Shown piece after piece: positions 7,079 through 14,114 of a stretch of DNA of 25,735 nucleotides. Source of the stretch: Actinomycetota bacterium (GTDB taxonomy: Bacteria; Actinomycetota; Acidimicrobiia; Acidimicrobiales; AC-25); the NCBI GenBank assembly GCA_005888395.1, contig VAXF01000100.1, positions 1-25,735 of the forward strand, in the 5' to 3' direction. How positions within the stretch are numbered: the first letter of the stretch is position 1; each line of letters begins with the position of its first letter. The notes under the pieces are model-generated. The model was given only the letters and a program-made list of their open reading frames with translations, had not been told where the DNA came from and did not search any database. Position numbers and translations under genes: made by a program.

Positions 7079-7143
7079 CGCAGCTTGGTTAGCGCGCAGC
7101 GTTCGGGACGCTGAGGTCGCCGGTTCAAATCCGGCCGCCCCGA
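7069..7143 (+). tRNA. tRNA-Pro, anticodon CGG
   Basis: A complete cloverleaf can be drawn. The acceptor CGGGGCG (7069-7075) pairs with CGCCCCG (7136-7142), and position 73 is A. The D arm is GCGC-AGCTTGGTTA-GCGC. The anticodon stem CAGCG/CGCTG holds loop TTCGGGA, so the anticodon is CGG with G37. The T arm is GCCGG-TTCAAAT-CCGGC. The C1-G72 pair is characteristic of bacterial tRNA-Pro. No CCA is encoded. Its first 10 nt contain the end of the receiver-domain gene, so the tRNA may be processed from a shared transcript. Confidence 0.95.
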
Positions 7144-7168
7144 CTCGGAGAGTGCTCCTCGAGCAAGC

Positions 7169-8737
7169 TCAGATCGTGGGGACCCTCACCGTGCCGGAGA
7201 CGTGGACGACCGCCGTCCCCCGGTAGGAGACGTGGGCCGCGCTCGACGTGGAGATCTGCAGGTCGAGATGGTGGCCGGCGGGCAGCGCGTAGGTGACCCC
7301 CACCAGGTCGAGACCGACACGTTGGGTGAGGGGGACCAGACCGCCGAGGCGCAGGGACTCCGCCTGGAGATCGACGACCTGGTTGGCCTCGCGATCGACG
7401 AGCTTGAAGAACAGGTGGACACCGGGCCCGTCGATCGTCACGTCGAGGTCCGCGTGCGGCTCGCCGACGACGTCGACCGCGCTTCGCCCTGCCGCCAGAA
7501 CCGGCACGGTGATCGAGCCGGGATCGGTGGGCGGCGCCACGCCGTCGGAGACGACGGGGTCGAGGGCGCTCTGCGGGCCCGCCGACGTCGCAGCACCATG
7601 GCTCACGAGGGTCCCGCTCACCCGGGCTGACACATAGGTTGCCGGGCCCGGAACGGCCAGCGTCGGGAAGGCCGACAGCGCCGAGCGATGGCCGTTCTGG
7701 TCGTACCAGGTGACCGGCGGCAGGGAGTCGGCGCGGCCGCGCCTGAGGTACTCGTCGAACCACGTGACGATCTGGGTGTCCATGAACCTCCGTACCCCGC
7801 CGTCGCTGTAGCCCGGCGGGCAGGCCACGTGGCCACCGCAGAACGCGATGAGCTTGACCTTCGCTCCTCTCGCTGCGATCTGCCTGTCGTTGGCCCACGC
7901 GTCGTTGAGGTTGAAGAGCGTGTCCACCGACCCTTGCATGAGCAGCGTCGGAGGCAACGTGTGGCCTGCTCCGTACCCCGCCAGGCTGCGCGCACCGAAC
8001 CAGCCCCGGGTGCTGTCGCTGACGTAGCCCTGCAGCGCGCCCTCGACTTCGGCCCAGTGGATCATGGGGTCGTAGCCGCCGGTCTGGGTGCCGGCCGTGC
8101 CGCTCGGCGTGGCGTGGGTCCCGGCGCCCCAGGCGAGCCCGGCGCCGTAGAGCAGCTGGGCCCAACCGAACTTGATCACCCCGTGGGGGAACAGCGAGTA
8201 GCGCAGGTCGTTCCACGTGACCTCGGGAGCGAGCGCCCGCACGCGCTTGTCGAACGCGGCAGTCGCCATCTGGATCGCGCCGCCGTAGCTCTCGCCGGAC
8301 ATGCCGACGATCGGGCCGATGGCGTCGGCGGCCAGCTCCGACCGGGTCGCCACGACCTTGTCGATGAGCGCGCTCGCGTCCCTGCCCTCGTGAGCGGGGT
8401 CGTCGACGTCCGCGAGACCGCCGGACTGGCCGAACCCACGTGCGTCCCAGCTCAGCACCGCGTAGTCGGCGGCGAGCAACGCTCGCGACGCGCTCGACAG
8501 AAACGAGGGCGTCTCACCCGCGGCTCCCCACCCGTGGGCCCGCAGGATGGTCGGAACCCGATGGGAGGCGCTGGCATCCGGCGGCTCCATGAGGTTGTAG
8601 ACGATCGGCGTCCCGTCGAAGCTGGTGATCACGCCGCGTCTCGTCACCGGGACGACGTCGCCGGCCCGGGCGCCCGTCTCTACCGCGCCGGCGGCCAGCA
8701 ACCCGAGCGAGCACAAACCGGCCAGGGCGCGGCGCAC
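7169..8737 (-). CDS. Secreted CocE/NonD-type (S15) alpha/beta hydrolase
   Basis: 522 residues. It starts MRRALAGLCSLGLLAAGAVE, a signal peptide, so the enzyme is probably exported. An alpha/beta hydrolase core follows: Ser150 in GESYGG is the nucleophile, Asp272 (GSVDTLF) and His303 (GGHVAC) complete the triad, with an inserted cap in between. Residues from about 350 to the end form the beta-jellyroll typical of X-Pro dipeptidyl-peptidase and cocaine-esterase relatives. Members cleave esters, acylated amino acids or peptides; the substrate cannot be named. GTG at 8737 begins the signal peptide. It follows asd by 45 nt on the same strand, but its function does not suggest membership of the aspartate pathway. 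Confidence 0.85.
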   Translation of the reverse strand: MRRALAGLCSLGLLAAGAVETGARAGDVVPVTRRGVITSFDGTPIVYNLMEPPDASASHRVPTILRAHGWGAAGETPSFLSSASRALLAADYAVLSWDARGFGQSGGLADVDDPAHEGRDASALIDKVVATRSELAADAIGPIVGMSGESYGGAIQMATAAFDKRVRALAPEVTWNDLRYSLFPHGVIKFGWAQLLYGAGLAWGAGTHATPSGTAGTQTGGYDPMIHWAEVEGALQGYVSDSTRGWFGARSLAGYGAGHTLPPTLLMQGSVDTLFNLNDAWANDRQIAARGAKVKLIAFCGGHVACPPGYSDGGVRRFMDTQIVTWFDEYLRRGRADSLPPVTWYDQNGHRSALSAFPTLAVPGPATYVSARVSGTLVSHGAATSAGPQSALDPVVSDGVAPPTDPGSITVPVLAAGRSAVDVVGEPHADLDVTIDGPGVHLFFKLVDREANQVVDLQAESLRLGGLVPLTQRVGLDLVGVTYALPAGHHLDLQISTSSAAHVSYRGTAVVHVSGTVRVPTI

Positions 8738-8761
8738 TCGGTCATGTTTCCCAACAAAGGG

Positions 8762-8783
8762 CGCTAATCCACCGCTAATCCAC
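8762..8783. repeat. Perfect 11-bp tandem duplication after asd
   Basis: CGCTAATCCAC occurs twice, head to tail, at 8762-8772 and 8773-8783. The second copy ends on the first base of the asd stop codon (read from +). It could be a small duplication or a pair of protein-binding half-sites. Confidence 0.6.
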
Positions 8784-9796
8784 TATTGGGAGGCGAGCAG
8801 CTCGGCGATCTGGACGGCGTTGAGGGCCGCCCCCTTGCGCAGGTTGTCGCCGCTCACGAACAGGGCCAGCCCGTTCGCCACGCCCGGGTCGCGGCGGATG
8901 CGGCCGACGTAGGAGGGGTCGGACCCCGCGGCCTGCAACGGCGTGGGGATGTCGCTGAGGGCGACGCCGGGCGCCTGCGACAGGATCTCGCGCGCCCGCT
9001 CCGGGGAGAGTGGGCGCTCGAACTCGACGTTGAGCGACAGCGAGTGCCCGGTGTACACGGGCACGCGCACGCACGTGCACGAGACCGGCAACCCGGGGAT
9101 CTCGAGGATCTTGCGACTCTCGTCGCGCCACTTCGTCTCCTCGTCGGTGTAGCCGTCGTCGACGACGTCGTAGTTCATCGGCACGACGTTGAACGCGATC
9201 GTCGCCTTGAACTTCGACGCGGCCGGGAAGTCGACCGCGTCGCCGTCGTAGGCCAGCGCGGCAGAGTCATCGGCCGTCTTGCGCACCTGCGACTCGAGCT
9301 CGGCGACCGCAGCGAGCCCACCACCCGACACCGACTGGTAGGTGCTCACGACGACCCGGCGGAGGCCGGCCTCGTCGTGCAGCGGCTTGAGCACCGGCAT
9401 GGCGACCATCGTCGTGCAGTTGGGGTTGGCCACGATCCCCTTTGGGATCGATGCCAGCGCGTGCGGGTTCACCTCCGACACCACCAGCGGAACCTCGGGG
9501 TCCATTCGCCACGCGGACGAGTTGTCGACGACGGTCGCGCCCGCGGCGGCGACACGCGGCGCGAGCGCCCTCGACGCGGCCCCACCGGCCGAGAACAGGG
9601 CGATGTCGAGCCCGGCGAAGTCGGCGATGGTGGCGTCCTCGACGGCGAGCTCCTCGTCGCCCCACGGGAGCCGCCGCCCCGCCGACCGGCTCGAGGCGAA
9701 CAGCCGGAGCTCGGACACCGGGTAGGCCCGCTCGGCCAGCACGGCGCGCATCACCCCGCCGACCAGCCCGGTGGCACCGACGATCCCGACCTTCAT
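8783..9796 (-). CDS. asd: Aspartate-semialdehyde dehydrogenase
   Basis: 337 residues, the usual length. It converts aspartyl phosphate to aspartate semialdehyde with NADPH, on the route to lysine/diaminopimelate, threonine and methionine. The nucleotide-binding loop GIVGATGLVGG lies at 4-14. Catalytic Cys127 is in NPNCTTM, with substrate-binding residues in SVSGGG and RVPVYTGHS (general-base His). It starts with ATG, 33 nt after the lysC stop; the lysC-asd order is the classical actinobacterial operon. Confidence 0.95.
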   Translation of the reverse strand: MKVGIVGATGLVGGVMRAVLAERAYPVSELRLFASSRSAGRRLPWGDEELAVEDATIADFAGLDIALFSAGGAASRALAPRVAAAGATVVDNSSAWRMDPEVPLVVSEVNPHALASIPKGIVANPNCTTMVAMPVLKPLHDEAGLRRVVVSTYQSVSGGGLAAVAELESQVRKTADDSAALAYDGDAVDFPAASKFKATIAFNVVPMNYDVVDDGYTDEETKWRDESRKILEIPGLPVSCTCVRVPVYTGHSLSLNVEFERPLSPERAREILSQAPGVALSDIPTPLQAAGSDPSYVGRIRRDPGVANGLALFVSGDNLRKGAALNAVQIAELLASQ

Positions 9797-9829
9797 GCAG
9801 CCCAGGGTATTGCCGGAAGGGCGGCCTCC

Positions 9830-11050
9830 TCAGGCATTTGCGTCGAGCTCGAACACGTCGTGCAGCACCTGCACGGCCCGGTCGACGGCATCCCCGCGCA
9901 CCACGCAGCTGATGCGAATCGTCGAGGTCGAGATCATCTCGATGTTGATGCCGGCGCCCGCGAGCGTCTCGAACATGGTGGCGGCGACACCGGGGTTCGT
10001 CTTCATCCCGGCGCCAACGAGGCTGACGCGCGCGATGTCGGGGTCGGCCGTCACCCGTTCGGCGCCGATCTCGGGCGCAACCGACTCGGCCACCTCGATG
10101 CTCGCCGCCAGGTCACCCTTCGGCACGGTGAAGGAAATGTCGGTGTGCCCGGCCGTGGCCACGTTCTGCTCGATCATGTCGACGTTCACGGCGCGATCGG
10201 CGAGGGCGCGGAACAGCCGGGCGGCGACCCCGGGCCGGTCGGGCACCCCGCTGACCGTGACCTTGGCCTCGGTGGAGTCATGCGTTATGGCCGAGATGAT
10301 GGCCCGCTCCATCGTTTCGTCCTCCTCCTCGACCCAGGTACCCGGTTCCCAGGTGAAGCTCGACCGGACGTGCAGTCGCACGCCATGGTTGCGGGCGAAC
10401 TCGACTGATCGCAACGCGAGCACCCGACCGCCCGTGGCCGCGATCTCGAGCATCTCCTCGTACGACACCTTCGCCAGCCGGTGCGCCGACGCGACCACGC
10501 GAGGATCGGCGGTGTAGACACCGGCCACGTCGGTGTAGATCTCGCACGCGGCCGCGGCCAGCGCCGCGGCCAGCGCCACCGCCGTGGTGTCGGAGCCGCC
10601 CCGGCCGAGAGTGGTGATGTCGCGGTCGGTGGACACGCCCTGGAAGCCGGCGACGACAGGGATCTTGCCGGCGCCCAGGCTCTCCCGGATGCGGTCGGCG
10701 CGCACCTCGAGGATCTTGGCCCGACCGTGGGACGTGTCGGTGAGGATTCCGGCCTGGCTCCCGGTGAACGACTCCGCTGGGACGCCCAGATCGGTGATCG
10801 CCATGCAGAGCAGCGCCATCGAGATCCGCTCGCCCGCGGTGAGGAGCATGTCGAGCTCGCGCCCCGGCGCGTCCGGGGCGACCTCGGCCGCGAGCCGAAG
10901 GAGGTCGTCGGTGGACTTGCCCATCGCGCTCACGACGACGACGACGTCGTGGCCCTGCCGTCTGGTGCGTACGACGTGGTCGGCGACCGCCTTCATGCGG
11001 TCGGTGTCGGCGACGGACGTGCCCCCGAACTTCTGGACGAGGAGACTCAG
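9830..11050 (-). CDS. lysC: Aspartate kinase, best start CTG
   Basis: 406 residues. It phosphorylates aspartate, the first step of the aspartate family. VQKFGGTSVAD (about 5-15) is the kinase signature, followed by VSAMGK, AGERIS and the GRGGSDTTA nucleotide loop. Two ACT domains from about residue 265 (VTVSGVPDRPGVAARLF and VSLVGAGMKTNPGVAATMF) give feedback control by lysine or threonine. Homology places the initiator directly before SLLVQKFGG, where the codon is CTG (11050-11048). No in-frame ATG, GTG or TTG exists between there and the region occupied by bldD, and the next ATG downstream would delete the KFGG motif. GGAGG (11065-11061) lies 10 nt upstream, inside a hairpin. An internal start for a separate beta subunit is possible but not evident. 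Confidence 0.92.
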   Translation of the reverse strand: MSLLVQKFGGTSVADTDRMKAVADHVVRTRRQGHDVVVVVSAMGKSTDDLLRLAAEVAPDAPGRELDMLLTAGERISMALLCMAITDLGVPAESFTGSQAGILTDTSHGRAKILEVRADRIRESLGAGKIPVVAGFQGVSTDRDITTLGRGGSDTTAVALAAALAAAACEIYTDVAGVYTADPRVVASAHRLAKVSYEEMLEIAATGGRVLALRSVEFARNHGVRLHVRSSFTWEPGTWVEEEDETMERAIISAITHDSTEAKVTVSGVPDRPGVAARLFRALADRAVNVDMIEQNVATAGHTDISFTVPKGDLAASIEVAESVAPEIGAERVTADPDIARVSLVGAGMKTNPGVAATMFETLAGAGINIEMISTSTIRISCVVRGDAVDRAVQVLHDVFELDANA

Positions 11051-11056
11051 CGGGTC

Positions 11057-11127
11057 GCCGCCTCCGGCGGCCGTCCCGCCGAGCGGGACGCTCTGTCTTC
11101 TGGTTCGCTCGCCTCCGGCTCGCTCAC
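11057..11127. repeat. Composite intergenic repeat upstream of lysC (two hairpins plus a repeat unit)
   Basis: GCCGCC-TCC-GGCGGC (11057-11071) is followed by GTCCCGC-CGA-GCGGGAC (11073-11089), then GCTCTG (11090-11095), 5 nt, and a 27-nt unit at 11101-11127 that begins TGGTTCGCTCGCC and ends GGCTCGCTCAC. The same layout (triloop hairpin, GCTCTG, 5 nt, identical 27-nt unit) recurs at 17140-17209. On the lysC mRNA, the first hairpin contains the GGAGG ribosome binding site. It lies between bldD and lysC. Confidence 0.7.
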
Positions 11128-11150
11128 TGTCCCGCGAAGTTAGTGCCGCG

Positions 11151-11684
11151 TCAGTCGACGTCGAGCGTTGTCGCGTTGCCCTCGACGGCGGAGAGCACGC
11201 CCCAGCCGGCAAGACGCTCGAGGAGCTTGGGCTCTGAGAGGCCGAGCAACGAGCCGAGCACGCGCAGGTCGTCGCGCCGCAGGGACAGGACCCGGCCGTT
11301 GAAGTCGCCTCGCTCGAGCGCGATCGACTGGGCGTAACGCGCGACCGGCGCCGCCTCCTCGTGCTTCTCGAGGGCACCGAGGTCGAGGATCACCTTGGGC
11401 GGGCCCGCGACGGGGATCGGCTGTTCGCGCAGGTCGACCTCGCCCACCACGACCGACATCGGCACGCCGTAGAACTCGGCCAGCTCCCTCAACCGCGCCA
11501 GGCTCAGCACGCGGTAGCCGCGTTCGTAGGCACCCACGGCGGAGGCGCTCCAGCGACCGCCCGAGCGCTCTTCGACGTCCTCGAGCGAAAGCCCCTGCTG
11601 TCGCCGAATGGCGCGCAGGCGATGGCCGACCTCCTCGACGAAGGTCGCGCTCTCGTGCTGCTCGTTCTGGTTCACGTCGGTCAT
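11151..11684 (-). CDS. bldD: BldD-like transcriptional regulator with cyclic-di-GMP signature
   Basis: 177 residues. An N-terminal XRE-type helix-turn-helix (about 17-80) reads LRAIRRQQGLSLEDVEERSGGRW and VGAYERGYRVLSLARLRELAEFYGVP, very close to Streptomyces BldD. The C-terminal domain has KVILDL, then RGD (125-127), eight residues, and RRDD (136-139), matching the BldD cyclic-di-GMP motif RxD-x8-RxxD exactly. In Streptomyces, c-di-GMP-bound BldD represses developmental genes. Here it lies upstream of lysC on the same strand, diverging from the damaged cyclophilin gene. It starts with ATG; a TANNNT box TAGCGT at 11729-11724 could be its -10. The function in this organism is inferred from family. 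Confidence 0.9.
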   Translation of the reverse strand: MTDVNQNEQHESATFVEEVGHRLRAIRRQQGLSLEDVEERSGGRWSASAVGAYERGYRVLSLARLRELAEFYGVPMSVVVGEVDLREQPIPVAGPPKVILDLGALEKHEEAAPVARYAQSIALERGDFNGRVLSLRRDDLRVLGSLLGLSEPKLLERLAGWGVLSAVEGNATTLDVD

Positions 11685-11770
11685 GGTGGCGTGACCCCCC
11701 TGCCGGCTCTACTAAGGGTTTCGACGCTACGCCCTCCGTTCCCTGCCTCGCCCCATCGTCCGGGCACGGC

Positions 11771-11776
11771 TACGTT
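11771..11776 (+). promoter_or_regulatory. Candidate -10 box of the cyclophilin-like gene (leaderless)
   Basis: TACGTT ends 8 nt before the GTG at 11785, the same geometry as at 6621-6626. No ribosome binding site is visible, so a leaderless mRNA is likely. Confidence 0.35.
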
Positions 11777-11784
11777 GCCCGCCC

Positions 11785-12512
11785 GTGCCCTCTGCCAAGC
11801 GCGAGCGGAAGAAGTCGGGCCGGCTGGCCCGTCAGCAGGCAGAGCTGGCCGCGCAGCGGCGGGCCCGCCTCCGCACGCGCGTCATCGCCGCCGTGCTGGT
11901 CGGCGGACTCGTGGTCAGCCTCGCGTTCGTCTTCTCGCGGGGCGGCAAGACCAAGAAGGCGGTCAAGACCACCCCGGCGTCGTCCACTACGGTCACCGCC
12001 GTGGGCAAGACCATCACCGGCGACACGCCGTGCCCGCCCGCCGACGGTTCCGCCGAGCGCACGACGAAGTTCGCCAAGCCGCCGCCCACGTGCATCGACC
12101 CCGCGAAGTCGTACACGGTGACGATGAAGACCACGAAGGGCACGATCACCATCGCCACTACTTCGACGGCATCGTCTTCCACCGGATCATCCCCGGGTTC
12201 GTCGTCCAGGGCGGCGACCCGGAGGGCACCGGCCGCGGCGGCCCGGGCTACAAGTTCGCCGACGAGCTGCCGCAAGCCGGCCAGTACAAGATCGGCTCGC
12301 TCGCGATGGCCAACGCCGGGCCCAACACCAACGGGAGCCAGTTCTTCATCATCACCGGCCAGCAGGGTGTGCAGCTCCCGCCGAGCTACTCGCTGTTCGG
12401 ACAGGTGATCGACGGCCTCGACATCGTGAAGCAGCTCGAGGCGGCCGGGTTAGCGAGCGGCACGCCGAAGGAATCCGTCAAGATGGAGACGGTCACCGTC
12501 GCGGAGAGCTGA
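11785..12512 (+). pseudogene. Membrane-anchored cyclophilin-type peptidyl-prolyl isomerase, frameshifted by an internal deletion
   Basis: The N-terminal part is read in one frame from GTG 11785: basic cytoplasmic start, membrane segment (about 33-50, VIAAVLVGGLVVSLAFVF), a Thr/Lys-rich linker, then the first cyclophilin strand YTVTMKTTKGTITI. The rest is in another frame from about 12153: HYFDGIVFHRIIPGFVVQGG, GSLAMANAGPNTNGSQFFII and SLFGQVIDGLDIVKQL, ending at 12512. At the join (12150-12156) about 20 conserved residues that normally link these blocks (the APKTVNNF region) are missing, with a net loss congruent to 1 modulo 3. The first frame runs on to a stop at 12408 as low-complexity sequence. 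It is either a real pseudogene or an assembly deletion. The intact family assists periplasmic or surface protein folding. Confidence 0.85.
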
Positions 12513-12519
12513 GCCCGCG

Positions 12520-13185
12520 CTACCCGGGGAGTGAGTCGAGCCCGGCGCTCTGCCCGTCGACGAACACCGCCGCCGAGCCCGCACCCTGCACGTCCCATGC
12601 TCCGTCGGGCTGGCGTACCAGCGCCGTTCTCTCGTCGACGGCCACGATCGGCACGCCGCGCGGCGCGAGCTCGATCGTGCGCCGGGCCTTGTCGGGCGAC
12701 CACGTGTCGTGGTGCGGCACGAAGGCGAGCTGCGACACGAGACCCAGCCCGACCGTGAACGCCCCACCTCGCGGGTCGACCATCGGGTCACAGAGCACCA
12801 TGGCGCCCGCGGACGACGCCGCGAGGACCCCGCCTTCGTCCCACGCCGCCTCCAGCGCCTGCCACAGGGACGAGTCCTTGAGCACCGAGCGCAGGTGCAT
12901 GGGCGAGCTGCCGGCCATGTAGGTGAACGCGCTCTCGCGCACGGCCGCGACGTTGGCTTCGTCCTCGGCGTCGGGCCGGCTCAGCACCATGAGCCCGCGC
13001 GCCCGACTGCCCAGGGCCGCGAACCACTCGGTGGCCTGCTCGACCAGGCGCCCGGGATGCTCGTAGGCGGCCGCGGTCGGCAGCACGAGCACCTCGGCCC
13101 CACCGGCGGCGGCAAGTAGCTCGCGGTCGAAGTCGCAGCCGTCCTGCCACTCGCCCCCACCCACGAGGGCCAGCACGCCCGTCAT
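12520..13185 (-). CDS. Peptidase S51-like (cyanophycinase/dipeptidase E family) protein
   Basis: 221 residues with a class-I glutamine-amidotransferase-like fold. LALVGGGEW lies at the start, VLVLPTAAA after the second strand, and the nucleophile elbow is ASSAGAMVL with Ser125, followed by LVSQLAFVPHHDTW carrying candidate catalytic His158/159. S51 members cleave Asp-X dipeptides or cyanophycin. No cyanophycin synthetase is nearby and the protein is short for a cyanophycinase, so the substrate stays open. ATG at 13185 begins the first strand directly. It converges on the damaged cyclophilin gene with 7 nt between stops and diverges from the hydroxybutyryl-CoA dehydrogenase gene. Confidence 0.8.
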   Translation of the reverse strand: MTGVLALVGGGEWQDGCDFDRELLAAAGGAEVLVLPTAAAYEHPGRLVEQATEWFAALGSRARGLMVLSRPDAEDEANVAAVRESAFTYMAGSSPMHLRSVLKDSSLWQALEAAWDEGGVLAASSAGAMVLCDPMVDPRGGAFTVGLGLVSQLAFVPHHDTWSPDKARRTIELAPRGVPIVAVDERTALVRQPDGAWDVQGAGSAAVFVDGQSAGLDSLPG

Positions 13186-13220
13186 CGCAGACAACCGGGG
13201 TGGTCGGTCACGAGGGCGCA

Positions 13221-13230
13221 AACCTAACCT
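13221..13230. promoter_or_regulatory. Overlapping divergent -10 boxes between the S51 peptidase and dehydrogenase genes
   Basis: AACCTAACCT contains TAACCT on + (13225-13230), 7 nt before the ATG at 13238, and TAGGTT on - (13226-13221), about 35 nt before the ATG at 13185. The + gene has no ribosome binding site, so it is probably leaderless. Overlap of the two boxes would make transcription mutually exclusive. Confidence 0.35.
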
Positions 13231-13237
13231 GCTCACC

Positions 13238-14095
13238 ATGACGATCAAGCGTGTGGGGATCGTGGGCTCCGGCATCATGGGCGCGGGCATCGCCGAATGC
13301 GCCGCTCGAACCGGCCACGAGGTCGTGGTCCGGTCGCGCAAGCAGGAGACCGCCGGCGCGATGGTGGCCGCGCTCGAAAAGTCGCTGGCGAGGCAGGTCG
13401 AGCGGGGCAAGCTCTCGGAGGGCGAGCGCGCCGAGACGATCTCGCGAGTGCGCGCCACCTCGCACATCGGCGAGCTCGCCGGTTGCGACCTCGTGATCGA
13501 GTCGGTCGTCGAGGACCTCGACGTCAAGAAGGCGCTCTTCAACGAGCTCGACAGCGTCTGCGATGACCACACGATCCTGGCCACGAACACCTCGACGTTG
13601 CCGATCGTCGAGCTCGCCGTGCAGACCGGGCGCCCCGAGAAGGTCTGCGGTGTCCATTTCTTCAACCCGGCGCCGCTGATGGCGCTGGTGGAGATCGCCC
13701 GCCCGCTTACCGCCTCCGACGAGACCATCGCCGAGGTCCGCTTCTTCGCGGAGGCGTGCGGCAAGAAGCCGGTCGTGGTGAAGGACCAGGCCGGCTTCAT
13801 CGTGAACGCGTTGCTGTTCCCGTACCTCAACAACGCCGTGCGCCTGCTCGAGTCGGGCGTGGCGTCGGCCGGCGACATCGACGAGGCGATGAAGGGCGGC
13901 TGCAACTTCCCGATGGGGCCGCTCGCGCTTCTCGATCTCGTCGGGCTCGACACCTCCCTGTCGATCATCGACGCGCTCTACACGGAGTTCCGCGACCCCA
14001 ACTACGCCGCCGTGCCGCTGCTCCGGCGCATGGTCGCAGCGGGGCGCCTGGGCCGAAAGTCCGGGCGCGGCTTCTACGATTACGCCAAGAAGTAG
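13238..14095 (+). CDS. 3-hydroxybutyryl-CoA dehydrogenase
   Basis: 285 residues, the standard length of single-function 3-hydroxyacyl-CoA dehydrogenases (Hbd/PaaH/FadB2 type). The Rossmann loop GIVGSGIMGAGIAE lies at 7-20. Ser119 (NTSTL) and His140 in VHFFNPAPLM are the catalytic residues, followed by DQAGFIVNALLFPYLNNA and the C-terminal domain ending GRKSGRGFYDY. It interconverts acetoacetyl-CoA and 3-hydroxybutyryl-CoA. It lies 19 nt before the ethylmalonyl-CoA mutase gene on the same strand and within a few kb of crotonyl-CoA carboxylase and thiolase genes, which points to the ethylmalonyl-CoA pathway rather than general beta-oxidation. Confidence 0.93.
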   Translation: MTIKRVGIVGSGIMGAGIAECAARTGHEVVVRSRKQETAGAMVAALEKSLARQVERGKLSEGERAETISRVRATSHIGELAGCDLVIESVVEDLDVKKALFNELDSVCDDHTILATNTSTLPIVELAVQTGRPEKVCGVHFFNPAPLMALVEIARPLTASDETIAEVRFFAEACGKKPVVVKDQAGFIVNALLFPYLNNAVRLLESGVASAGDIDEAMKGGCNFPMGPLALLDLVGLDTSLSIIDALYTEFRDPNYAAVPLLRRMVAAGRLGRKSGRGFYDYAKK

Positions 14096-14114
14096 GCGCA
14101 CGAGAGGGGTCGGC

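Noticed and set aside
7069..7200. tRNA-Pro as an integration site of a mobile element
   Set aside because: No integrase, no second copy of the tRNA 3' end and no atypical genes follow it.
8786..10408. A 540-codon open frame on + opposite asd and lysC
   Set aside because: It is antisense to two well-conserved enzymes and shows no family resemblance.
9830..11377. The longer lysC reading from 11377
   Set aside because: Its extra 109 residues are low-complexity and overlap bldD; homology begins at about 11050.
12520..13968. The longer S51 peptidase reading from 13968
   Set aside because: The extension is antisense to the dehydrogenase gene; the conserved first strand begins at ATG 13185.
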